The notes: generated from the letters alone by a model not told the origin. A DNA stretch of 64,000 nucleotides from Burkholderiales bacterium (GCA_036262035.1 DATAJS010000031.1:248001-312000), one strand, 5' to 3'. Positions 41,176 through 49,268 are shown, numbered from the stretch's first letter. Numbers and translations: made by a program.

Positions 41176-41970
41176 ATGCATGCCCCAGCACCCGCGGACC
41201 TCATTCAGTGTCGCGTCGAAGACCGCGGCGACGCCGGCCGGGTGGCGTACATCACGGTCAACAATCCCGAGAAGCGCAACACGCTCGGCATGCCGGGCAA
41301 ACGCGCGATCGCCGATACCTTCGGCGCGCTGGCGAAGGACGACCGGCTGCGCGTCGCGGTCATCACGGGCGCGGGCGACAAGTCGTTCATCGCGGGCGCC
41401 GACATCGCCGAGATGAAAGACCTCGACGCGAAGCAGGCCGAGGTCGAGCACACGCTCACGCACGTCGCCAACGCATCGATCCAGATGCTGCCGGTGCCGG
41501 TGATCGCGCGGATCAACGGCTGGTGCCTCGGCTTCGGCATGGAGCTCGCAGCGGCGTGCGACATGCGCATCGGCGTCGACACCGCGAAGTTCGGCATGCC
41601 CGAAGTTCGGGTCGGCATCCCGTCGGGCATGGAAGCGGTGCTGCTCCCGGCCCTCGTCGGCTGGGGCAAGGCCGCCGAGCTCATCTACACCGGCGACATC
41701 ATCGACGCGCAGGAAGCCCACCGCTGCGGTTTCCTGCAGAAGGTGGTCACGGCGGCGGAGCTCGACGCCGCCGTCGAGAAGATGGTGTCCTCGGTGCTGC
41801 TGGGCGGACCGCGCGCGATCCGCCTGCAGAAGGCGCTGATCCGCGACTGGCAGCGCATGTCGCAGACCGACGCGGTGTGGCAGGGCATACGGGCGTGCGT
41901 CGCCGCGCGCGACACCGACGAGCCGAAGCGCATGATGCAAGCGTTCATCGAGCGCAAGCGCAAGAAATGA
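41176..41970 (+). CDS. Enoyl-CoA hydratase/isomerase-family protein
   Basis: The 264-residue crotonase-fold enzyme has the oxyanion-hole loop SFIAGADIAEMKDL and the second loop INGWCLGFGMELAAACDMRI. Both catalytic glutamates of the hydratases are present (in FGMPEVRVGIPSG and GWGKAAELIYTGD), so true hydratase activity is plausible. The stop overlaps the Bug 8 start (ATGA). A promoter could lie in the 112 bp before it. Confidence 0.9.
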   Translation: MHAPAPADLIQCRVEDRGDAGRVAYITVNNPEKRNTLGMPGKRAIADTFGALAKDDRLRVAVITGAGDKSFIAGADIAEMKDLDAKQAEVEHTLTHVANASIQMLPVPVIARINGWCLGFGMELAAACDMRIGVDTAKFGMPEVRVGIPSGMEAVLLPALVGWGKAAELIYTGDIIDAQEAHRCGFLQKVVTAAELDAAVEKMVSSVLLGGPRAIRLQKALIRDWQRMSQTDAVWQGIRACVAARDTDEPKRMMQAFIERKRKK

Positions 41971-42953
41971 AGAAGCTCTCGCGAATCCCGCGCCGGGCGG
42001 CCGCAGGCGCGCTGGCGGCGCTGCTCGCCGCACCGTGGGCGCCTTCCAGCGCCCAGCAGTACCCGAGCAAGACGGTGCGCCTCATCATCGCTTATGCGGC
42101 GGGCGGCGGCACGGACACGGTCGGGCGCGTGATCGCGCAGAAGCTCGCCGAAGGCCTCGGCAAACCGGTCATCGTCGACAATCGCCCCGGGGCGGGCGGC
42201 AATATCGCGACCGAGCTCGCGGTGCGCTCTCCGGCGGACGGCTACACGCTGCTGATGGGGAACATCGGGCCGATCGCGGTGAATCCGCATCTCTACAAGC
42301 TCGCCTTCGATCCGCTGCGCGATCTCGCCCCGGTCTCTCTGATCGCCCTGGCGCCCCTGCTGGTCGTCGTGCACCCGTCGCTGCCGGTGAGCTCGCTGAA
42401 GGACCTCGTCGCCCTCGCGCGGCGCGAGCCCGGGAAACTGACCTATTCTTCGGCCGGAGTGGGCTCGTCGAACCATCTCGCGGGGGCGCTCTTCAACATC
42501 GCCGCCGGCACGGACGTCGTGCACGTGCCTTATAAAGGCGCCGCGCCCGCAGTGACCGACCTGCTGGCGGGCAACGTCCAGCTTTCGTTCCAGACCCTGC
42601 CCTCGGTCGGCGGCAACGTGCGGGCGAAGCGCCTGAAGGCGCTGGCGGTCAGCAGCGCGCGGCGATCCGCCGCATATCCCGAAGTCCCGACCGCCGCGGA
42701 AGCGGGACTGAAGGGATTCGAAGTGAGCGCCTGGTACAGTCTCGTCGCCCCCGCCGGCACGCCGCGACCGATCGTCGATCGCCTCCGCGAAGAGCTCGTG
42801 AAAGCGCTGGGCCAGAAGGACGTCCTCGATCGCCTCACCGCCGACGGCGCGGAGCCGGTCGGCAACACCCCCGAAGCGTTCGGCGAGTTCATGCGGTCCG
42901 AAAGCGCCAAGTGGGCAAGAGTGGTCAAACTCTCCGGTATGAAAGCCGACTGA
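41967..42953 (+). CDS. Bug-family periplasmic substrate-binding protein 8
   Basis: The 328-residue protein has a signal peptide with a twin-arginine-like start (KKLSRIPRRAAAGALAALLA; cleavage near SSA-Q), then YPSKTVRLIIAYAAGGGTDT, DNRPGAGGNIA, PADGYTLL, HVPYKGAAPAV and PTAAEAGLKGF. It overlaps the enoyl-CoA hydratase by 4 bp and precedes the CoA-ligase beta subunit by 2 bp. It is therefore tied to the CoA-activation step better than any other Bug gene here. Confidence 0.9.
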   Translation: MKKLSRIPRRAAAGALAALLAAPWAPSSAQQYPSKTVRLIIAYAAGGGTDTVGRVIAQKLAEGLGKPVIVDNRPGAGGNIATELAVRSPADGYTLLMGNIGPIAVNPHLYKLAFDPLRDLAPVSLIALAPLLVVVHPSLPVSSLKDLVALARREPGKLTYSSAGVGSSNHLAGALFNIAAGTDVVHVPYKGAAPAVTDLLAGNVQLSFQTLPSVGGNVRAKRLKALAVSSARRSAAYPEVPTAAEAGLKGFEVSAWYSLVAPAGTPRPIVDRLREELVKALGQKDVLDRLTADGAEPVGNTPEAFGEFMRSESAKWARVVKLSGMKAD

Positions 42954-42955
42954 AC

Positions 42956-44089
42956 ATGTATCTGCTCGAACACGACGCGAAAGAGCTTCTCGCCGCGCAC
43001 GGCATCGACGTTCCGGCCGGCGTGCTGCTCGACGCCTCGAACGATGCCGCCGAGCTGCCGCGCGGACCGTGGGTGGTGAAAGGCCAGATCGCCGCGGGCG
43101 GCCGCGGCAAGGCGGGCATCATCCGCAAGGCCGCGACGCGCGACGAAGTCGCGGCGCTGCGGCGCGACATGATCGGCCGCACGGTGAAAGCGAAGCGAGT
43201 CGACAGCGTGCGCGTCGAGCAGCAGGTCGCGAAGTCCGAAGAGGCTTACATCGGTTTCCTCGTCGATCCCGCGGCAGCAGGCGTGCGCGTCATCGTCGCC
43301 GAAAACGGCGGCATGGACATCGAAGCGATGCCGCACGACGCGATCCGCACCGAGACCGTTCCCGCCGAAGCCGCCGCGATGATCGCCGCGGTCGAGCGTG
43401 CGACCGCGGGCATGGCGGACCACAAGGCGCGCGCCCTTCGAGACGCCGGCGCGAAGCTCGCGAAGTTCTTCGTCGAGCGCGAAGCGGTGCTCGTCGAGAT
43501 CAATCCGCTGTTCGTCAAACGCGACGGCACGTGGGTCGCCGGCGACGCCAAGATCGTCACCGACGACAACGCGCTCGAGCGCCAGCCGGCCTTGCGCACA
43601 GTGGTCGAGCAGCGCTCGGACGCGTATACCGAGGTCGCGCTCAAGCTCGACCACGGCTTCGACTACGTCGTCGTCGATCCGCAGGGCGAGATCGGCCTGC
43701 TCACCACCGGCGCCGGGCTGTCGATGATGCTGATCGACGAGCTGCGCGCGGCCGGGCTGAAGCCTTACAACTTCCTCGACATCCGCACCGGGGGCTTGCG
43801 CGGCGAGACCAAGCGCATCGTGCAGGTGCTGCAATGGCTGGGCGAAGCGCCACGCGTCAAGGTGGTGCTCATCAACGTCTTCGCGGGCATCACCGACCTC
43901 GGCGAGTTCGCCAGGCTCCTCGTCGCGGCGATCGGCGAAGCGCCCGCGCTCAAGGTGCCGGTGGTCGCACGCCTCGTCGGCAACCGCCTGCCCGCCGCGC
44001 GCGAAGTGCTCACCGCGGCCGGAATCGCCCTGTACACCGACCTCGACGAAGCGCTCGCCGACGTGCGCAAGCATTTGCACGCGCGATAG
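42956..44089 (+). CDS. Succinyl-CoA synthetase beta-like (ATP-grasp) CoA ligase subunit
   Basis: The 377-residue protein aligns with SucC/MtkA. It has an N-terminal ATP-grasp domain (GPWVVKGQIAAGGRGKAGII; VLVEINPLFVKRDGTWVAGD) and a C-terminal CoA-ligase domain (LLTTGAGLSMMLIDELRAAG; LINVFAGITDL). With the alpha-like subunit encoded next it should activate a dicarboxylate or related acid to its CoA ester. Identity to the true TCA-cycle enzyme looks moderate, and the genetic setting argues for a dedicated catabolic ligase. Confidence 0.88.
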   Translation: MYLLEHDAKELLAAHGIDVPAGVLLDASNDAAELPRGPWVVKGQIAAGGRGKAGIIRKAATRDEVAALRRDMIGRTVKAKRVDSVRVEQQVAKSEEAYIGFLVDPAAAGVRVIVAENGGMDIEAMPHDAIRTETVPAEAAAMIAAVERATAGMADHKARALRDAGAKLAKFFVEREAVLVEINPLFVKRDGTWVAGDAKIVTDDNALERQPALRTVVEQRSDAYTEVALKLDHGFDYVVVDPQGEIGLLTTGAGLSMMLIDELRAAGLKPYNFLDIRTGGLRGETKRIVQVLQWLGEAPRVKVVLINVFAGITDLGEFARLLVAAIGEAPALKVPVVARLVGNRLPAAREVLTAAGIALYTDLDEALADVRKHLHAR

Positions 44090-44091
44090 CG

Positions 44092-44119
44092 CCACCCTTC
44101 ACCCTTCACCCGTTCACCG
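44092..44119. repeat. 7-bp CACCCTT tandem repeat
   Basis: About four units (CACCCTT, CACCCTT, CACCCGTT, CACCG) fill the 31-bp gap between the two CoA-ligase subunit genes and displace any normal ribosome-binding site for the alpha subunit. Confidence 0.6.
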
Positions 44120-44120
44120 A

Positions 44121-45008
44121 ATGCTCAACCCTCGCATCGACCGCCAAACCCCCGTCATCATCCAGGGCATCACCGGCCGCGCCGGGCGCCTGCACAGCCG
44201 GCTCATGCGCGAGTACGGCACGAACGTCGTCGCCGGCGTCTCCCCCAAGAGCGACAAGCGCGACGTCGACGGCGTGCCGGTCTACCCCGATTGCAGGAGC
44301 GCGGTCGAGGCGACCGGCGCGACGACCTGCGTCGCTTTCGTCGGCGCGTACGACCTGCTGGCCGCGATGCGCGATGCGCTCGAAGCCGGCGTGCGCTACA
44401 TCGTCACGCCGACCGAAGGCATGCCGGTGCACGACGCGCTGCAGGCGAAGCGCCTCGTGAACGAGCATCGCGCGATCTGGGTGGGCCCGTCGACGCCGGG
44501 CATGGCGATCGCGGGCGAAGCGAAGCTCGGTTTCCTGCCGAGCGATGCGCTGGTGCCGGGACCGGTCGGCCTCATGTCGAAGTCCGGGACGCTCTCGTAC
44601 GAATCGGGCTACCGCCTCGCTCAGCGCGGCGTCGGCACATCGGCGTGGATCGGCGTCGGCGGCGATTCGGTTAAAGGCCTGCGCTACGCCGACCTCGTGC
44701 CGTTCTTCGCGCAGGACGAGCGCACGCGGGCGGTGCTGCTCATCGGCGAGATCGGCGGACACGAAGAGGAAGATTTCGCCGCGGCGCTCACCGCGCAGCG
44801 CTTCGCGAAGCCGGTGTTCGCGCTGATCGCCGGCAGGACCGCGCCGTCGGGCGTTTCGATGGGCCACGCGGGCGCGCTCGTGCACGGCAGCTTCGGGACG
44901 TTCGAGGCGAAGAAAGCCGCGCTCGAAAGCGCGGGCGCGAGCGTGTTCGATACGCTCGATGCGATGGTGGAAGGGGTGTACCAGCGCCTGAAGCAAACCA
45001 GGGTCTGA
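44121..45008 (+). CDS. Succinyl-CoA synthetase alpha-like CoA ligase subunit
   Basis: The 295-residue protein has the CoA-binding Rossmann domain (VIIQGITGRAGRLHSRLMRE), IWVGPSTPGMAIAGEAKLGF, MSKSGTLSYESGYRLAQRG and the phosphohistidine loop SMGHAGALVHG with H249. All residues needed for the phospho-His mechanism appear present. Its stop codon is inside a strong hairpin. No Shine-Dalgarno sequence is visible upstream because of a CACCCTT repeat, so translation may depend on the beta gene. Confidence 0.88.
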   Translation: MLNPRIDRQTPVIIQGITGRAGRLHSRLMREYGTNVVAGVSPKSDKRDVDGVPVYPDCRSAVEATGATTCVAFVGAYDLLAAMRDALEAGVRYIVTPTEGMPVHDALQAKRLVNEHRAIWVGPSTPGMAIAGEAKLGFLPSDALVPGPVGLMSKSGTLSYESGYRLAQRGVGTSAWIGVGGDSVKGLRYADLVPFFAQDERTRAVLLIGEIGGHEEEDFAAALTAQRFAKPVFALIAGRTAPSGVSMGHAGALVHGSFGTFEAKKAALESAGASVFDTLDAMVEGVYQRLKQTRV

Positions 45009-45035
45009 CCCCGGAAAAACCGGGGTCAGACCCTG
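44999..45035. terminator. CAGGGTCTGACCCCGG hairpin between convergent genes
   Basis: A perfect 16-bp stem (44999-45014 and 45020-45035) with an AAAAA loop spans the stop of the CoA-ligase alpha gene (TGA 45006-45008) and ends 2 bp before the stop of the convergent PDZ protein gene. It can act on both transcripts. The core GGGTCTGACCCC is a repeat seen at gene ends in other proteobacteria. Confidence 0.65.
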
Positions 45036-45037
45036 TC

Positions 45038-46066
45038 TCAGTAGACCGGTTTCGGGCGGAAGTACCGGTCCCGGTCGATCGACCTGATCGTGACCTTCTG
45101 CACCTGGTTGCCTTTGAGCACTTCCACGGCCACGTCCACGCCCGCGTTACCGCTCGCCCAGAGCTTGGTATAGAAGTCCTTCTGACCGTGGATCGCCTGG
45201 CCGGCGACCCCGACGATCACGTCGCCTTTCTGCAGCCCCGCGTCTTCCGCCGGACCCTCGGGCGACACGCGCGTGACGATCAGATTGCCCTGCACTTCCT
45301 GGGTGTTCACGCCGATCCACGGGCGCGCTTTGGCGGTCGACTTGCCGTTGGCGACCATGTCGCCGAGCACGGGCTTCACGATGTCGATGGGAACGAACAT
45401 GTTGCCGGGGATCTGGGCCTGGGCGCTCCCTATCGCGTCCCCGACCGCGAGCGAGCCGATGCCGAGCAGCTTGCCTTCGCGCGAGAGCAGCGCGGCGCCC
45501 TGCCAGTTCACCGTCGCCGGCGCGGTGTAGATCGCTTCGTCGAGGAGGTATTCCCAGTAGCCGACGAAAGGCCGCTTCGAGACCACGTACGCGGGCGCGA
45601 CGCCGTCGAAGCCGACGATGAGCACGAGCTCGCGCTCCTTGACGGCCGCGGAGTCGCCCATGTCCACCGCTTTGACCGGCAGCGGCGTCAACGCTTTCAA
45701 AAGGCCCATGCCGGTCGCGTTGTCGTAACCGACCACCGTCGCGGGAAACGCTTTGCCGTCCGCGGTCAGCAGGTCGACTTTCTCGGCCTCCGTGATGAGA
45801 TAGCCGATCGTCAGCACCAGACCGTTGCTGTCGATGACCACGCCGGTGCCCTCGCGCTCCGCTCCGAGCGTGCGCGAGCTGCGCGCGTCGCGCACCGCCT
45901 GCGCCTTGACCTTGACCACCGAGAGCGCGTCGACGGTGAGCTGCGCTTCCCCTTGCCGCGGCGCCTGCGCGGCGAAGGCGGAGCCGCAGACGAAAACCCC
46001 GAGCACCATGCACAGCGCGCACAGTCGGCGCGACAGAGAGGATGGAGCCGTTACGCGGGAAATCAT
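45038..46066 (-). CDS. Exported trypsin-like/PDZ protein with all three catalytic residues replaced (pseudoprotease)
   Basis: The 342-residue protein has a signal peptide (hydrophobic 14-30, AFA-A), a HtrA-like trypsin fold at about 48-235 and a PDZ domain at about 248-330 (PWIGVNTQEV, SPEGPAEDAGLQKGDVIVGV). Aligned to HtrA motifs, the catalytic His is Y89 (GLVLTIGYLIT), the Asp is G119 (YDNATGMGLLK) and the Ser is Q189 (NWQGAALLS). The fold glycines are kept. It is probably a periplasmic binding or scaffolding protein. The ATG at 46066 has a GGAGAG site. Confidence 0.8.
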   Translation of the reverse strand: MISRVTAPSSLSRRLCALCMVLGVFVCGSAFAAQAPRQGEAQLTVDALSVVKVKAQAVRDARSSRTLGAEREGTGVVIDSNGLVLTIGYLITEAEKVDLLTADGKAFPATVVGYDNATGMGLLKALTPLPVKAVDMGDSAAVKERELVLIVGFDGVAPAYVVSKRPFVGYWEYLLDEAIYTAPATVNWQGAALLSREGKLLGIGSLAVGDAIGSAQAQIPGNMFVPIDIVKPVLGDMVANGKSTAKARPWIGVNTQEVQGNLIVTRVSPEGPAEDAGLQKGDVIVGVAGQAIHGQKDFYTKLWASGNAGVDVAVEVLKGNQVQKVTIRSIDRDRYFRPKPVY

Positions 46067-46148
46067 TATCACTCTCCAGAGAGAGATATAGATGCACTGC
46101 AGCAAACAAGATCCATGCTACGCCTATTCCGGCGCGCATGGCGAGGGC

Positions 46149-46176
46149 GAAATGACCGGAACCGCCGCGCTACAAT
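46149..46176 (+). promoter_or_regulatory. Possible promoter of the SDR-Bug 9-aminotransferase operon
   Basis: TACAAT at 46171-46176 is a good -10 box. The region 16-17 bp upstream (AATGAC near 46150) is a weak -35. The predicted leader of about 95 bases before the GTG at 46276 is long and GC-rich. Confidence 0.35.
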
Positions 46177-46275
46177 TGCGGCGCACGCCCATCCACTCAC
46201 CTCGAACGGCGTCGCGCCGCGCGGCCGTCACAACATGCCGCGACTCTCGAGGTCATCATTCACCAGGAGACCCAC

Positions 46276-47049
46276 GTGGAACTCGGACTCAAAGGAAAAG
46301 TGGCCATCGTCACCGGCGGCACGCAGGGCATCGGCAAGGCGACCGCGCTCAAGCTCGCGCAGGAAGGCGCGAGCGTCGCGATCTGCGCGCGCGATCAGGC
46401 GCGGCTCGACAGCGTGAAAGCCGAGCTCGAAAAGACCGGCGCGCAGGTGCTCGCGATGTCCGCCGACATGAGCAAGGCCGGCGACATCGAGCGCTTCGTC
46501 AAGGCGGTCGCCGACAAGTTCGGGCGCATCGACATCCTGGTGAACAACGCCGGGACTTCCAAGCGCGGCGCTTTCCTCGAGCTCACCGACCAGGAATGGG
46601 CCGACGACATCGAGCTGAAAGTGTTCGGCGCGATCCGCTGCTCGCGGCTTGCCGTGCCCTACATGAAGAAGCAGGGCGGCGGGCGCATCGTCAACATCAC
46701 GATCTCGTCCGCGAAACAGCCGGGCGCGCAGTCGTATCCGACGAGCGTGTCGCGCGCTGCGGGCCTCGCGATCACCAAGGCGATGTCGAAAGAGTTCGCC
46801 GCCGACAATATCCTCGTGAACACGGTGTGCATCGGCAAGATCAAGTCGGGCCAGCACGAGCGGCGCTATACCAAGGCCGGGCAGAGCGCCGAGCAGTACT
46901 ACGGCGACGCCGCGAAGGACATCCCGATGCGGCGCGTCGGTGAAGCGGAAGAAGTGGCGAACGTCATCACCTTCCTCGTATCGAGTGCCGCGAGCTACGT
47001 GACCGGCACGAGTGTCAATCTCGATGGTGGAATTTCAGGAACATTATGA
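46276..47049 (+). CDS. SDR-family protein with altered Tyr/Lys active site
   Basis: The 257-residue classical-SDR fold has the cofactor motif VTGGTQGIGKA (about 13-23), NNAG (90-93) and the catalytic serine region NITISS (140-145). The YxxxK motif is replaced: aligning on the helix AAGLAITKAM puts T156 and R160 at the Tyr and Lys positions (SYPTSVSRAAG). Y154 is close but out of register. The GTG start has CAGGAGA upstream. The stop overlaps the Bug 9 start (ATGA). Confidence 0.85.
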   Translation: MELGLKGKVAIVTGGTQGIGKATALKLAQEGASVAICARDQARLDSVKAELEKTGAQVLAMSADMSKAGDIERFVKAVADKFGRIDILVNNAGTSKRGAFLELTDQEWADDIELKVFGAIRCSRLAVPYMKKQGGGRIVNITISSAKQPGAQSYPTSVSRAAGLAITKAMSKEFAADNILVNTVCIGKIKSGQHERRYTKAGQSAEQYYGDAAKDIPMRRVGEAEEVANVITFLVSSAASYVTGTSVNLDGGISGTL

Positions 47050-48008
47050 GAAAGCTGCTGTACGCCGCGCTCTGCGCGGCGGTTTTACCTGTCGCTGCAC
47101 ACGCTCAGAACTATCCGACCAAACCGGTGCGCTTCATCGTGCCGTTTCCGCCCGGCGGCGGGAACGACACGATCGCGCGCCTCGTCGGCCAGAAGCTCTC
47201 GGTCGCTCTCGGTCAGCAGGTCATCGTCGACAACCGCCCCGGCGCGGGCGGCACCATCGGAGCGGAAGCCGCGGCGCGCTCGCCCGGTGACGGCTACACG
47301 ATGTTTCTTGCCGGGGTCGCGACGCACGGCATCAATCCCAACATGCGCAAGAAGCTGCCGTACGACGCGCTCAAGGATTTCGAGGCGGTGAGCCTCATCG
47401 CGTCCGCGCCGCTGCTCGTCGTCGTGCATCCCTCGCTGCCGGTGAAGAGCGTGAAGGACCTCATCACCACGGCGAAGACGAAGCCGGGACAGATCAACTA
47501 CGCGTCGAACGGGCCAGGGAGCTCGTCGCACCTCGCCGGCGAGCTCTTCGACATGATGGCCGGCGTGAAGATGACGCACGTGCCGTACAAAGGTCTCGCG
47601 CCCGCGCTCACCGACCTCTTGTCCGGAGAAGTGTCGGTGATGTTCTCGAGCGCGGTCGCGGCGCTGCCGCAGGTGAAGGCGGGACGGCTGCGCGCGATCG
47701 CGATGACCGGCGCCAAGCGTTCCCCGGCGATCCCGAACGTCCCGACCGTCGCGGAAGCCGGCCTGCCCGGTTACGAGACCGGCTCGTGGTACGGCGTGGT
47801 CGTTCCCGCGGGCACGCCGCGCGCCGCGATCGACCGCCTGTCGCGCGAGATCCAGACCATCGTGAAGTCGCCCGAGCTCACCGCCAAGCTCAACGAGGAG
47901 GCGGTGATCCCGGTCGGCAGTACGCCCGAAGCGTTCAACAAGCACATCCGCAACGAGCTCGCGCGCTGGGCCAAGGTGGTCAAGGCGGCGAAGCTCGAGC
48001 AGCAATAA
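47046..48008 (+). CDS. Bug-family periplasmic substrate-binding protein 9
   Basis: The 320-residue protein has a signal peptide (MRKLLYAALCAAVLPVAAHA-Q), YPTKPVRFIVPFPPGGGNDT, DNRPGAGGTIG, PGDGYTMF, HVPYKGLAPAL and PTVAEAGLPGY. It overlaps the SDR gene by 4 bp and is followed after 9 bp by a class V aminotransferase-like gene, so all three are one operon. Its ligand is likely an amino-containing or hydroxy acid handled by those two enzymes. Confidence 0.9.
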   Translation: MRKLLYAALCAAVLPVAAHAQNYPTKPVRFIVPFPPGGGNDTIARLVGQKLSVALGQQVIVDNRPGAGGTIGAEAAARSPGDGYTMFLAGVATHGINPNMRKKLPYDALKDFEAVSLIASAPLLVVVHPSLPVKSVKDLITTAKTKPGQINYASNGPGSSSHLAGELFDMMAGVKMTHVPYKGLAPALTDLLSGEVSVMFSSAVAALPQVKAGRLRAIAMTGAKRSPAIPNVPTVAEAGLPGYETGSWYGVVVPAGTPRAAIDRLSREIQTIVKSPELTAKLNEEAVIPVGSTPEAFNKHIRNELARWAKVVKAAKLEQQ

Positions 48009-48017
48009 GGAGAGGAC

Positions 48018-49178
48018 ATGGCCGATTGGGAAGCGCTGCGGCGCGAGTTTCCGACGCTCGAACGCTGGACCTATCTCGACGTCGCACGCAAGACCGTGCC
48101 GCCCCGGGCGCAACAGCGCGCCCTCGAGGAGTACACGCGCGACGTGTACGAGAACGCCGGCGCGGACGCCTGGTCGGCCGAGAACACCGGCCGCGCCCGC
48201 GCGGCGCTCGCCTCGCTCCTCGGCGCGAAGCCGTCCGAGATCGCGTTCACCAAGAACACGACCGACGGTCTCAACATCGCCGCGCACGGCTTCGACCTCG
48301 CGGCCGGAGACAACATCGTGCTCACCGACATGGAGCACCTCGCCAACGTCTGGGTGTGGAAGCACTGGGAAGCGAAAGGCGTCACGCTGCGGTTCGCGAA
48401 GAACCGCGACGGACGGCTGCCGCTCGAAGCGTTCCTCGAGCAGATGGACGCGAGGACCCGGGTCGTGTCGACCGCGTACGTCACCTACGGCAACGGCTGC
48501 CGGGTCGACCTGCCGAAGTTGGGAGCCATATGCCGCGAGCGCGGCATACGGCTGGTCGTCGACGGCGTGCAGGCCGCGGGTTTACTCGCGGCGCCGCTCT
48601 CCTCGCTCAATGCCGACGTCGTCGCCATCGGCGGCCACAAGGGATTGTTCGGCCTCACCGGCAGCGGCATCGTGTATTGCCGCGAAGAGCTCGTGAACGA
48701 GCTCGCGACGCCTTTCGTCAAGGCGCCGCAGCGTGCCGACGCGCCGCGGACCAGCGCCTACGCGAACCCGCAGTTCGATTACACCAGCGTCGCGCACCGC
48801 TTCGAAGGCGGGAACCCGAATTTTCTCGGGGTGAAAGTGCTGCACGCGGGCGCGGAATTCCTCCAATCGGTGGGGCTCGAAAAGATCGAGGCGCGGGTAC
48901 GCGACCTGACGACGACTTTCATGGCCATGCTCGATCGCGCCGGTCTCGGGACCCAGACGCCGCCCGCCTGGGAAGAGCGCGCGCAGATCGTGAACGTGGT
49001 CGTGCCCGACGCCGCGGGTCTGATGGATCGCCTGCGCGAGAAGCACCGCGTCGTCACCAACGTGAAAGACGGCGCGCTGCGCGTCTCGATGTCGTTCTTC
49101 AACAACGAGGCCGACCTCGAGAAAGCGGTGTGGGCGATCTCGAAGGAGGTAGGTACCCGCAGCCCGGCCGTTGCCTGA
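48018..49178 (+). CDS. Class V aminotransferase-fold PLP enzyme
   Basis: The 386-residue protein has the PLP lysine K208 in VVAIGGHKGLFGLTGSG, the upstream FTKNTTDGLNIAAHG and the Asp/Gln region LVVDGVQAAGLLAAPLS. These fit the cysteine desulfurase/isopenicillin epimerase-like branch. There is no desulfurase cysteine loop that I can identify. It is the last gene of the SDR-Bug 9 operon. The ATG has AGGAGAGG upstream. Confidence 0.87.
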   Translation: MADWEALRREFPTLERWTYLDVARKTVPPRAQQRALEEYTRDVYENAGADAWSAENTGRARAALASLLGAKPSEIAFTKNTTDGLNIAAHGFDLAAGDNIVLTDMEHLANVWVWKHWEAKGVTLRFAKNRDGRLPLEAFLEQMDARTRVVSTAYVTYGNGCRVDLPKLGAICRERGIRLVVDGVQAAGLLAAPLSSLNADVVAIGGHKGLFGLTGSGIVYCREELVNELATPFVKAPQRADAPRTSAYANPQFDYTSVAHRFEGGNPNFLGVKVLHAGAEFLQSVGLEKIEARVRDLTTTFMAMLDRAGLGTQTPPAWEERAQIVNVVVPDAAGLMDRLREKHRVVTNVKDGALRVSMSFFNNEADLEKAVWAISKEVGTRSPAVA

Positions 49179-49212
49179 CGCGTGTAACCGAAGTGTTCGC
49201 GCGATGAGGGAG

Positions 49213-49256
49213 GGAGGTCCAAGGAGGGAACCGTAGGTTCCCTCTTTGGCGTTTAC
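49213..49256. repeat. GGAGGTC-hairpin-CGTTTAC element, copy 2
   Basis: A 14-bp stem (CCAAGGAGGGAACC at 49219-49232, GGTTCCCTCTTTGG at 49236-49249; one G-T wobble if RNA) with a 3-bp loop has the same GGAGGTC and CGTTTAC flanks as the copy at 30552-30595. It lies 35 bp after the aminotransferase stop. Stem bases differ from copy 1 but remain paired. Confidence 0.7.
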
Positions 49257-49268
49257 TATCGCACCGCG

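Noticed and set aside
42956-45008. The TCA-cycle sucCD operon
   Set aside because: The genes lie inside a Bug-linked catabolic cluster, away from sucAB/lpd, with a repeat in place of the intergenic ribosome site. A dedicated acid-CoA ligase is more likely, though the TCA role cannot be excluded from sequence alone.
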